In this document: one piece after another, positions 55,197-64,000 of the stretch
Layout of the letters: every line of letters starts with the position of its first letter
Position numbering within the stretch: position 1 is the stretch's first letter
Assembly (NCBI GenBank): GCA_001599815.1
Contig: BCIA01000005.1
Location: 1,281,088 to 1,345,087, forward strand
Reading direction: 5' to 3'
Source of the DNA: Furcasterigmium furcatum
Taxonomy: Eukaryota; Ascomycota; Sordariomycetes; Glomerellales; Plectosphaerellaceae
DNA length: 64,000 nt
Program-made: the position numbers and the translations under genes
The notes under the pieces: model-generated
The model's input: only the letters and a program-made list of their open reading frames with translations
What the model was told of the DNA's origin: nothing
Database searches by the model: none

Positions 55197-57623
55197 TTAG
55201 ACGTGGATGTGCGGGAGCCTGTGCGAGGCGTCCTGCTCCAGCCTCTGTCGTTCCAGGCGGATCTTGGCTGCCTCCGTTCCATCATCAGCGTTGGCAGGCT
55301 CCTGGAACCAGGGATGTGCCAGGGCCTGCTGGGCTGTGATGCGGTGCTGCGGGTCGTAGACGAAGATCTTCCGAAGGAGGTCCAGGAAGTTCTTGAAGAA
55401 GGTCGAGTTTGACGGGATGATTTCCTGTGCCGTTTGTGTCAGCTACGCCACTTCCGCATGCTACAATGCTAGTAGCTCGACTCACCTCCAGGCGCTTCAT
55501 GGCCTTAACAAATCTCCTGGAGGCCCTGGTCGTATCAGGAGTTGGGTAATCCAACTTGGACCTCTTGAAGTACCTGTTGCTCCCATGTCAGCAAGACGTC
55601 ATGCCTTCGGGGACCGGCCGGACTGGACTTACTTGGCAGCAGGGTTTCCGCCGCTCCGAGTTGCCGTCTTGTTCACGGCAGTGACAAGATGCGTGTCTAT
55701 CCTTGTGCCGCACACCATTTCCATCATGGCGAGATGCTCGAGGTTATCGTGCGTCTGGAAGAGGGCGTCTCCGGTAAAGAACTCGACCAGAATGCAACCG
55801 ATGCTCCAGATGTCGCAAGGATATGACCAGCCGAGGCCGAGAATGATCTCGGGAGCCCGGTAGTGTCGCGTCGATACCACGGAGGAGTGGTACTCATCCT
55901 GGAATGTCGCCGATCCAAAGTCGATCAGTCGGATCTCGGTGTCGAGGAGAACCCTTCTCTGGTTCGCTTGTCGGTTCTGGGACGAGGAGGAGGAGGGTAT
56001 CTTGCGGTTGTACGTAAATGTCTGGTAGTTGTTGTCACACAAGAGGATATTCTCGGGCTTCAGGTCGGTGTGGATCAAGTTCAAGTCATGGAGGACTACG
56101 AGCTGGTCAGTCGCTGGCAAAAAGAGGAAAAGAGTGCGAGGGGGTTCGAGGCAGACGCACAGGCAACGCTGGTGAAGAGCTGGCGGGCAAAACTCTGGAT
56201 CTGGCTGTTAGGAAAGGGGACAAAGTTGTTGCTCTTCAGGAAATCAAAGACGCTCTGGCCGAGGAGGTCCATGACGATGCAGATGTGCCCCCGGTAGTCG
56301 AAGCAGTCCCGCAGGTGGATGCAGCGGTTGCGGTTCTCGTCGTCGTTGGCCTTGAGCGTCTGGAGGACCCGGAGTTCAATCCGGGAAGCATCGCGGTATT
56401 TCTGGACGGAACGGATGATCTTGATGGCGACGGACTTGCCCCGTCGGCGGTCCCTGGCCTTGACGACCTTGCCGAACGTGCCCTGGCCGAGCAGTTGAAT
56501 CATTTGGTCTGGGTTCGTTAGCCTCTTGCGGGGATATGGAGCATGAACGCGGAGACACTCACATCTGTCGGTCAATTCGGCGTCGGGGACGACGATGTAG
56601 TGGCCGTCATCATCGTCCACCTTGGCGTTCTTGTTGTAGGAATTCTGTACATGGGGGTCAGTCGTGGTTCGTCGAGTCGGCCGAGAGGGCACTTACATCC
56701 GGGATGACGCGGACGTGGACTTCGCCGGCCTTTTTCGGAGGATGGCGCAGTGGTCGGTAACTGGGACATGTATCGGCGAGGACCTCAATATCCCGCTTCT
56801 TGGCCTCCTGGGCGACCTGATGGCGAGTACGCTTCCGCTTCTGCCCAGCATGTGCGTCATCATGGTAGCCGTTGGAGGACAGCGATGTGGCAGCGGTGGT
56901 GTTGTGTGCCGAACTCGTCGTCCGGTCGGTGGATATGGTCGAGCCGCTGGGCGTGGTGTGGTGGGATCCGGCGTACTTGTTGTGATGGAGAGGGTCGAAG
57001 TGCTGGTTATCGTCATCCCGTTTCCGCTTCTTGGCGACATGGCGGGAGGAAGAGGCCGCGCCGTTGGAGGAGTGTCCATTCGTGGCATGGGTGGTAGAGA
57101 CGACCTTGACGCCGGCATTGGCGTGGCCCGCGTCAGGCTCGGGTGTGTCGTCAATCACAATGATCTCCTCGGGCAACCCGTTCTTGTAAAATGTATCCCA
57201 ATCCGGGCCCCGAGAGCGCCGTTTCTTCCTGGCAGGCTGCTGGGCCGTGTCTGGCTGGCTGGTGACGGGCATTTTTGCGAGATAGCCGGCGTCCGAACGG
57301 GTTGTTGTGCTGGTGATGTCGTGGGCGGGTCGGACGGAGGAGGTCAGGCCCACGCCATTGGAGGAAGCGGTCGAGGCAGTAAGTGACGAGCCCGAGGAAA
57401 GAGTCGTCGTCGAATAGTTCGACGCGGGATACGACGGGGCAGGAGGGGGTAACCTCGTCGAGCCAGTGGTCGATGGGTGAGGCAAGACCGGATGGCGATA
57501 TGGGGACGAGGTCGAAGCCTGCGGAGCGGTGGGTTGGTACGGCTGGTGCGTGTACGGGTAATGGGGATGCCGATAATGAGCGTGAGGTGGTAGCGTGGCT
57601 GTTGCTGTTGTGGGCGTCGACAT
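55197..57623 (-). CDS. LAMMER (CLK-type) dual-specificity protein kinase
   Basis: Six exons: 57623-56697, 56644-56563, 56508-56161, 56095-55633, 55573-55486, 55424-55197, GT-AG and in phase; 711 residues. The start MSTPTTATATLPPHAHYRHP follows an open but ATG-less stretch. The N-terminal 300 residues are His/Thr/Ser/Pro-rich with basic nuclear signals (KKRKRDDDN, QKRKRTRHQ). The kinase domain shows GQGTFGKV, VAIKII (Lys 366), HTDLKPENILL (Asp 463), DFGSATF (Asp 511), RHYRAPEIILGLGW and the family-defining EHLAMMEMV (572-580), closing with ITAQQALAHPWFQEP. LAMMER kinases phosphorylate SR splicing factors and regulate growth and development. Exon 3 to 4 uses the CGTAG acceptor. Confidence 0.96.
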
Positions 57624-59815
57624 GATTCTCCCGTGCCAGAGTCGGTTGCTGAGTGTGCTGGCGGCGAGAACCAAACAACTCTGCGAGGCGAAGGTGAGGT
57701 GAGGTGGTGGAAAGGAGAGGGAAGGGGGAGAGCGGCGTTTCGCACGTCAGGCCAAGTGAGGGCGAGGGCGAGGGCGAGCGAGCGGAGTGCGTGGTGGTGG
57801 TGTTTGGCTTGCCCGGTCGCGGTCGTCTGGGGGGTGCGGACAGTGGACTCGTCGAGAGAGTTCCCCTAGAGCAGTGCCCGAACAGTGGAGTCCCTGGTCG
57901 AGTGAGGCGTGAGCGTGAACTGTGCGTGCTGGAGCCGAGTCTGGTCGGATGTGCGTCGGATCGAGGGGGCAGGTCCTCGAGATGGCGGGCGGTCGAGGTG
58001 ACGGGTCTTCGAGAGGTGATTCACCGGACGAGGACGATGCGAGAAAGAGGGCTTGTTGACCCAGCTGCTGGACGAATTTCGTCGGAAGGGGGAGGCGAGC
58101 AGAGCAACTGGAAAGAGGCGGCGTGCCTCTGGGCGTCCCGTCTGGATCGAAGGAGCCGGAGGCAGGAGAAGCGTGCCCACAGTGACGCTGAGGAGGGCAG
58201 GGCTGGGCCTGGCTCGGGGGGCGCCTCCACTCGTGGGTGCTGACAGGGCGTGATGTCCGGTACCGAATGGCAATAACAGCAGCGACAGGCGCTGGGCCAG
58301 AGGGCGGGTGTGGCCGTTGTTGCGGTGCAGGCGGTGGCACGCAGATGCTGCCCACACTTCTGGGGGGTGCACATGACTAGTGCCGTCTTGCAGCGGGGAA
58401 CGCGCACTGTTTTGTTTGCTGTGAACCGGGCGGTCTCTACAGTGTTGTTTGTCTTGGGCACGGTCAGTGGCAACAAGGGCCCACCCCTGCGTGTCCATTC
58501 CAGCCCTCTCCTCCAGCGCACCTGCCCTCACACGCGGGAATGACTAGAGCAGGTACCTCAGTCTGTCCCTTCTAATTCACGAAGGAAGGAGGAACAGGCA
58601 CTGCCCGGGGAAGGAGCCTTGGATAGAATTGCATCCCGGATCACCACAATAGACAGGTCGTTGCCTCCGACTTCCAGTTTCTGCCATCTGCGCCAATGAG
58701 GCCGGTGGCCAGGTACAGTGCAGTCCGAGTCGAAGCGGGCGCCCGTCCCATCAGAACTCACGTTGCCACGGCTGTCACCCGTACTGTACATACAGACTTG
58801 TCCGAGTATCCCCTCCTTTGCTCGACAGCACAGGTCCCGCCCACGACAGACTCTCGGCCTTTTTCTCGTGCTATTCTTTTCCAGAGAGCTTCGTCCTCGA
58901 GCACTCTGAAGAAATCAAATCCGCCAGAGGGACCCTGGATCCGCGGCTCAAAAGTCTTCTCGACTGATCTACAACCTCGAACTCGTCACGAACGCCGGAC
59001 AATCAGACCAGTCGCCGGGCCAGCCCAGCCGATCCACACCCTCCATCTTGTGGCCCCTCACTTCCGAGGGTTTTACTTTTCCTCGTTGGGTCACAGCGCC
59101 GGGCCTCCTCAGGTTGATCAGTGCTTCTGCGGCGGTGCACTCCAGGCTTCACCACCATGTTGCTCGACCATGCAGACTTTCACGAACCGTCAGGCCCCCC
59201 TTGGCAAAGGGGGACAGCATCCACCGACAAGAGGATATCTCCCTCGTCTCAAAACGAAAAGTCACATCCGCTCCCATCCAGCCTCTCTTTGTCCCGACTC
59301 GAATCTCGACCGTCACCACAGACCGACCTATCCCCGGCAACCCCGTTGCCCCTACCCAATGTCGCCGTGCCGGACCCTGCTACTATCCTTCTTCCGTTCC
59401 AATCTGCCTCTGGAACACCTCCTGGCTGCAGATCAGCACCCCCAGACCACCAGCCCGGGGAAACACGTCGTGTGGCTCTGGCGCTGGCTCTCGAGGTTCC
59501 GTTTCATTCTAATCGCTGGAACAAGTACTTTGCACGCGTCGACAGGAAACGTCGCATCAGGCCGGCCGGACACGAGCGCTATTCAGTGGCTTTCCTCCCG
59601 TCTCACCGTGCGATTCATTCGCGCCCATCCGTTTGCCGTGCTCGTCTGCCAGTGTGGCGATTCGTCTTGGCCGTCCGGCGCCGTATCCGCATCTTCGCGT
59701 CTCGGCCTTTTTCGGCTGGGGCCTTTTGGTCCCTGGACGGTCTCACCTCCCCTCCGTCTCGTGTTGTCAAATCGGATCCTCCTCGCCAGTTTGACGAGAC
59801 ACGTCCCATCGTAGC
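57624..59815. other. Long GC/CT-rich intergenic region and putative leader
   Basis: About 2.2 kb. The left part is the promoter and leader of the LAMMER kinase, with G/A-rich runs on the plus strand (57690-57785: GGCGAGGGCGAGGGCGAGCG). On the plus strand, 58696-59814 has two overlapping open frames in different phases, one of 372 codons, without motifs or a convincing start. I take it as non-coding, possibly a long 5' leader of the small gene at 59816. Pyrimidine-rich from 58850. Confidence 0.4.
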
Positions 59816-60145
59816 ATGATATCATACCCATTTCCCTCCACCGTGGATCAGAGCATGCAGAGCAACCACACTGGCGAGCCGGCGGCTACAGTGATTGCTG
59901 GGTCACCCGCACGTAATAATGTACCCCAGGCCGCCATGCAAATCCCTGTCCCTGACGCCAGCGCCACCACGGCCGTTGAAATGCAGGTCACGGCTCCTTG
60001 GCAGGATCCTCCATCACCGTCCGCACGACTGGTGCCCATTAAAAGCCCCATCGTAAGCCTTCACTGATGTCATGTCATGCACCGGTTGTGTTCGTATTTG
60101 ATGCAGAGTTTTGACGATTTCTGTTTCCTCTGGTCCAGGCCTTAA
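59816..60145 (+). CDS. Possible small protein, 91 residues
   Basis: Proposed exons 59816-60052 and 60107-60145, joined by a 54-bp intron (GTAAGC...GATGCAG, TCACTGAT inside) in phase 0. The product begins MISYPFPSTVDQSMQSN, is Ala/Pro/Thr-rich, and ends SPISFDDFCFLWSRP. Without splicing the frame stops at 60067 after 83 residues. No family is recognised and no signal peptide or membrane segment seen. A pyrimidine-rich tract of over 1 kb lies upstream. The short intron with good borders and a plausible ending argues for a gene, but only weakly; it could equally be chance. Confidence 0.35.
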
Positions 60146-60272
60146 ATGCGCGCGCGCTGTCTTAACTCAGCCGTTTGGTCCGACTGCATCGCTATCTTAA
60201 TGACATCTAGCACCGGCTGTCTAATGTCTCGCCCTCGGACGCCTCCGTGACCAACAAATCTCTAGCTATGCT

Positions 60273-61404
60273 CTAAATGCCCCTGTTGAACACGACCTTG
60301 CCATCCACGCCGCCCCGTCCGTGAAACTCCGGCTCCAGGCTCTCCGCCGCGATGCTCTGCCTCTGCGGGAACACCGCCAGCGCCAGCGGCAGCACCGCGA
60401 AGCTCGTCCCCAGGATCAGCGCCAGGTTCACCGGCGTCACCATCCCCGGCCGCGCCCGGAGCCACTCGGTCTTCTGCAGCCTGACCAGCGCCAGCGGCGG
60501 CAGCACCATGATGGGCGTCGAGTTGAACACCCTGCTCGCCGCCGTCTCGCCGACCGCCAGACGCGCCGCCGCCTTGCTCCGCCCCAGGCTCTCCACGTCG
60601 TTCTCGCCCTTGCCCTCCGCCGCGAGCGCCGCCTTGTCCTTCTCCGAGAGCACCGGGAACACGTCGATTCCCGTGCGCATCTCCTCGCCGCGCATCAGGA
60701 ACACGTTCAGCGCGCCCGCCGTCGCGACCGCCGCGAAGGGCACCAGGCGCGTCAGCGTCGTCCGCGTCGCCGGCGTCAGGGACTTGAGCCGCGGGACGAT
60801 CTTGTTCAGGCCCACGGCCACGCCGCACGAGACGGACACGGCGGCGAAGTAGGACTGCGCCATCTTGGACCACGACAGCGGCGACGACTTGTTCGCGTTG
60901 GCCGAGTTGATGGCCACGTTGAGGGACTGGTTGATCACCTGCCAAGCGACGGTGGCACCGGTCTGCGGCGGCCGTGGTCAGCTCTCGATCTCGTAGGGGA
61001 AGTGCCCATTGTGACTTACGCCCAGCCCCGGCTGGAGCATGCCCGCCGTGACGACCAGGTTCGACAGGACAAACGCCGACATGCGGAACGGCAGGAGGAT
61101 CGTCTCGCCCGTGTCGGGGTGTATCGTCGAGTCCACCAGCTTCTTCGCCTGCCAGAGCTCCGGCGTCATGTTTTGGATCTTGCCCTGCTTGTAGTCCGTC
61201 AGGAGTCGCTTCGCGCTGTCCAGGCCCGCGCTGCCCGTGAACAGTGTGCTGTGTTCTTCGTCAGCGGTGTGTGACAATTTGCCAGCCCGACGTCTCTCAC
61301 CTCGGGTCCGTAAGGCCGACAGCATGCTGCACTCGTCCCCAGTAGGTATCCAGGTCATACTGCGAGGCGGGCAGCCCGCGGCTACCAGGCAGAGAGGACG
61401 ACAT
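60273..61404 (-). CDS. Sideroflexin, mitochondrial inner-membrane carrier
   Basis: Three exons: 61404-61301, 61248-61020, 60962-60273, with introns of 52 and 57 bp; 340 residues. Blocks expected for sideroflexins: YDLDTYWGRVQHAVGLTDP at the N-terminus, KKLVDSTIHPDTGETILLPF, RMSAFVLSNLVVTAGML, NQSLNVAINSANANKSSPL, SYFAAVSVSCGVAVGLNKIV, PFAAVATAGALNVFLMRGEE. About five hydrophobic segments. Animal SFXN1 carries serine into mitochondria for one-carbon metabolism; the yeast homologue is Fsf1. No cleavable presequence, as usual for this family. The C-terminus ends VDGKVVFNRGI. Strong assignment. Confidence 0.95.
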
Positions 61405-62777
61405 GGCGGTGATGGAGGGGTGGTTCGTTCGACTCGAAATTGGAGGTGGGTGGTCGGTCCTCGAAGGGGAGTTGAGCAGTCGAATGGCCTCTTTGGGGTC
61501 TGCCGCCGCAGGGCCGAAGCTTCTTCAATCACCAGGGAGCCTCGGGTCGCTCGTGCTGGGTGCTCTGGTCGTGCGGTGTGACCAAAAAGTCGAGTGTGAG
61601 CCATCGCCATTGGTTTTCTGGTGGGCCGCTGATTAGAGCCGTCAACAGCCGATCCGAAATCGGGCCACGGCGCTGATAAGGGTCGGAAAGGGATCCCGGG
61701 CTGGCAGGCTTGGATGAGTAATACAATTGTTCTCGATGGCCTGGCATCGTCACCCTGACAAGAGCATTGCAGAAATGATGGCCGCCCTCGGAACGGCCAT
61801 GTCAACCAGCTGACTTCAGATCGTGATAGAAAATCGAGATAACCTCTCTCTCAACTTCAAGAAATTGATATAGCCTCTGTCTTGATTCGAAGAAATCCAG
61901 ATGGCCTCTTGTTTAATTAGAGAGAGTCTGAGGCAACGCATCTGGGCCGCAACATACCTGGACCGGCTATGTACTCTGGGACCCTTGTGCTGAACTACCT
62001 AGCTGTTGGACGAACACCAACCAAAGGGTTTCATTTCAATGTATAGCAAAATACTACAACCTCACCATCATATCTTCTCGCGCCGCAATCAATCCAGTGA
62101 CCGCCACAGTTGCATAACCGAAACTACCGCTCTCTCAGCACTCTCGACGTCCCGATCCAGCACATGACCCAAAACCCGTTTAACCACATGACGGCGACGT
62201 TCCGAATGATCGAGGGAGTGCAAACTGCATGGCAAGCAGCGGGAAGCTTCAGTGGCCGGTTCGCCCATACACCAGGTCCTTGTCAGTGCCTGCTCGGTAC
62301 CAGTTAAATCTGAGGTCGGCGGTACAGGGAGCACTGTTCAAGCAGCCTAGTTATTCGATACTCTCGTCCCAGGAAAGGGAGTATGGTCGAAGCTTGAGCA
62401 GCGCGGCAAAGCCCTTCTGCATCCAATGGTCGAAGGAGTCCGATATGAGAAATTTGCGGCATGGCCGAAGATGCCCTCAACAACGAGACGACGATGTCCG
62501 GAATGGTCGACAGCACGCACCCTCACGCCCGATGGCCGTAGGCAACCGCACCCAAGCGCATATCTGACAATCAATTTGCTCGGCGCCGTTGCAAGTTTCG
62601 TCTCGCTGCACCAACGCAAGGAGCAAAAGACCTCACAGCTCATCTCCAAGGTCGCCACCCAACTCGCCGACCGTTTCAGCTTGGGGTCAGCTTCGTCAGG
62701 AAGCATTCCCTTCCAGCGCGGAGAGTATATCTTCAAGGTCGTCAAGTCAATACCAAGAAAACAAAAAGCACATAGGA
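61405..62777. other. Intergenic region with unassigned open frames
   Basis: About 1.4 kb. It begins with the sideroflexin promoter. AT-rich patches with a loosely repeated phrase occur at 61833-61915 (AAATCGAGATAACCTCTC, AAGAAATTGATATAGCCTCTGTC, AAGAAATCCAGATGGCCTCT). On the plus strand, 62558-62800 contains a coding-like stretch (LLGAVASFVSLHQRKEQKTS...RGEYIFKVVKSIPRK) inside a 165-codon frame opening at 62426, which runs into the repeats. I recognise no family; it may be a gene fragment. Confidence 0.35.
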
Positions 62778-63010
62778 TTAGAGTGTGGCGGCCAGGGGAG
62801 CTTTTGATATGTTCTGACTGTTGTCCGTCGGGTCGATGCTGGTGTCCTCGTCCAGGATGCGGCGGTAGATGGCTTTGCGGTCTGGGGATTCGGACCAGAT
62901 GTTTGCGAGGTCTGCGGCGGTAGGTCGCCTTGCGGTCTGGGATTCAGACCAGATGTTTGCGAGGTCTGTTGCGGTAGATGGCCTTGCGGTCTGGGGATTC
63001 AGACCAGATG
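62778..63010 (-). pseudogene. Broken 3' end of a gene, with a repeated 18-codon unit
   Basis: On the minus strand a coding-like sequence ends at a TAA at 62778-62780. Its last part reads ADLANIWSESPDRKAIYR then RILDEDTSIDPTDNSQNISK. The unit (A/T)DLA-N/H-IWSESPDRKAIYR (18 residues, 54 bp) occurs about three times (62875-63010), but single-base changes in C runs shift the frame between copies, so no continuous protein exists. Upstream the sequence merges into the non-coding tandem repeats. I do not recognise the parent family. Read as a coding relic in which tandem duplication began. Confidence 0.45.
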
Positions 63011-64000
63011 TGTGCGAGGTCTGTGACGTGGACAGCGTAGGAGTCTCTGGTGAAGCCCGTCGAGACGAGGAGCGCAGGCAGCCCGTCGAGACGCTGAGAC
63101 GGGCAGCCCATCGAGACGACGAGCGCAGGCAGCCCGTCGGACGCCGAGACGGGCAGAGACGGGCAGCCCGTCAAGACGCTGAGACGGGCAGCGGGGGCCG
63201 CGATGGCAGATGGCCTTGCGGTCTAGGGACTGGGACCAGATGTGTGTGAGGTCTGTGACGTGGACGGCGTAGGAGTCTCTGGTGAACCGCGGCGTGGGAG
63301 CCTCTGGTGAAGCACGGAGATAAGCTGTGCGAGGTCTGTGATGTGGACGGTGTAGGAGTCTCTGGTGAAGCGTGGATGGTGTAGGAGTCTCTGGTGAAGC
63401 GTAGAGATGAGCTATGCGAGGTCTGTGATGTGGACGGTGTAGGAGTCTCTGGTGAAGCGTAGAGATGAGTTATGCGAGGTTCGGGGTGTGGACGGTGTAG
63501 GAGTCCTCTGGTGAAGTACGGAGATGAGTTGTGTGAGGTTGTATGATGTGGATGGTGTAGGAGTCTCTGGTGAAGCACGCCGAGACGAGGAGCGCAGGCA
63601 GCCCGTCGGACGCCGAGACGGGCAGAGACGGGCAGCCCGTCAAGACGCTGAGACGGGCAGCGGGGGCCGCGATGGCAGATGGCCTTGCGGTCTAGGGACT
63701 GGGACCAGATGTGTGTGAGGTCTGTGACGTGGACGGCGTAGGAGTCTCTGGTGAACCGCGGCGTGGGAGCCTCTGGTGAAGCACGGAGATAAGCTGTGCG
63801 AGGTCTGTGATGTGGACGGTGTAGGAGTCTCTGGTGAAGCGTGGATGGTGTAGGAGTCTCTGGTGAAGCGTAGAGATGAGCTATGCGAGGTCTGTGATGT
63901 GGACGGTGTAGGAGTCTCTGGTGAAGCGTAGAGATGAGTTATGCGAGGTCTGTGATGTGGACGGTGTAGGAGTCTCTGGTGAAGCGTAGAGATGAGTTAT
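63011..64000. repeat. Complex tandem repeat region (58-bp minisatellite and 469-bp spaced duplication)
   Basis: The region consists of degenerate copies of a 58-bp unit containing GTGGACGGTGTAGGAGTCTC followed by TGGTGAAGCGTAGAGATGAG (clear at 63361-63480 and 63840-64000). It is interspersed with shorter GACGGGCAGCCCGTCGAGAC-like repeats at 63050-63190. A 359-bp block, 63122-63480, recurs at 63591-63949 without a difference that I could find, 469 bp apart. The array continues past the window end. Open frames across it are long because stop codons are rare in the unit, not because it is coding. Confidence 0.9.

Noticed and set aside
58696..59814. 372-codon plus-strand frame
   Set aside because: A second frame is open over the same bases, composition is pyrimidine-rich throughout and no family features are seen, so it is treated as non-coding.
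63171..63578. Repetitive Ser/Thr/Pro-rich minus-strand protein
   Set aside because: It is simply the translation of the 58-bp repeat; the unit is not a multiple of three and different frames are open in different copies.
63011..64000. CRISPR-like or telomeric array
   Set aside because: Repeats adjoin directly without unique spacers, and there is no TTAGGG motif; this is a minisatellite in a fungal nuclear genome.
1..64000. tRNA genes in the intergenic regions
   Set aside because: I looked for B-box-like GGTTCRANYCC and paired acceptor stems and found none that form a cloverleaf; a tRNAscan-SE run would settle it.

Overview
This is a GC-rich nuclear segment of a filamentous ascomycete (Pezizomycotina, most likely Sordariomycetes). 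The evidence is intron structure and gene content. There are about 50 introns of roughly 48-100 bp with GTRNGT-type donors and CTNAC branch points, no operons, and a fungus-specific gene set: DUF4045-gelsolin protein, LAMMER kinase, cellobiose dehydrogenase, Zn2Cys6 regulator and cytochrome b5-acyl-CoA dehydrogenase fusion. I cannot name the genus. Gene models below were spliced by hand from reading frames, splice signals and family motifs; exon coordinates are in each entry.

Layout. 1-3.3 kb: gene-free upstream DNA. 3.3-15 kb: acidic DUF2457-like protein, SAR1 (COPII GTPase), a patatin-type triacylglycerol lipase, a short orphan, a decayed stretch (12.0-13.3 kb) and a T5orf172/GIY-YIG-like protein. 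15.3-19.5 kb, minus strand: a small secreted or membrane protein and cellobiose dehydrogenase. 20.9-37.6 kb is an accessory-looking metabolic block: 3-hydroxyisobutyryl-CoA hydrolase, MsrA, carboxylesterase, truncated beta-mannosidase relic, 4-coumarate-CoA ligase-like enzyme with a PTS1 tail, orphan, Zn2Cys6 factor, AhpD-like protein, cytochrome b5-acyl-CoA dehydrogenase and ADP-ribosylglycohydrolase. 38.3-61.4 kb is mostly housekeeping: SEC63, a zinc-finger protein, ARL2, a GNAT protein with internal repeats, DUF4045-gelsolin, an 851-residue protein of unknown function, LAMMER kinase, a possible 91-residue protein and sideroflexin. From 62.8 kb to the end lie tandem repeats (54-bp and 58-bp units and an exact 359-bp duplication) next to a broken coding relic.

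How genes may work together. SAR1 and SEC63 act in ER export and import. The patatin lipase, acyl-CoA ligase, acyl-CoA dehydrogenase and hydratase-family hydrolase are all acyl/CoA enzymes. In the 21-37 kb block an esterase, a CoA ligase, a dehydrogenase, an AhpD-like protein and a Zn2Cys6 regulator lie within about 13 kb. That is compatible with a small catabolic cluster for an esterified aromatic or branched acid; this is inference. I saw no tRNA, rRNA, CRISPR array or intact transposon.
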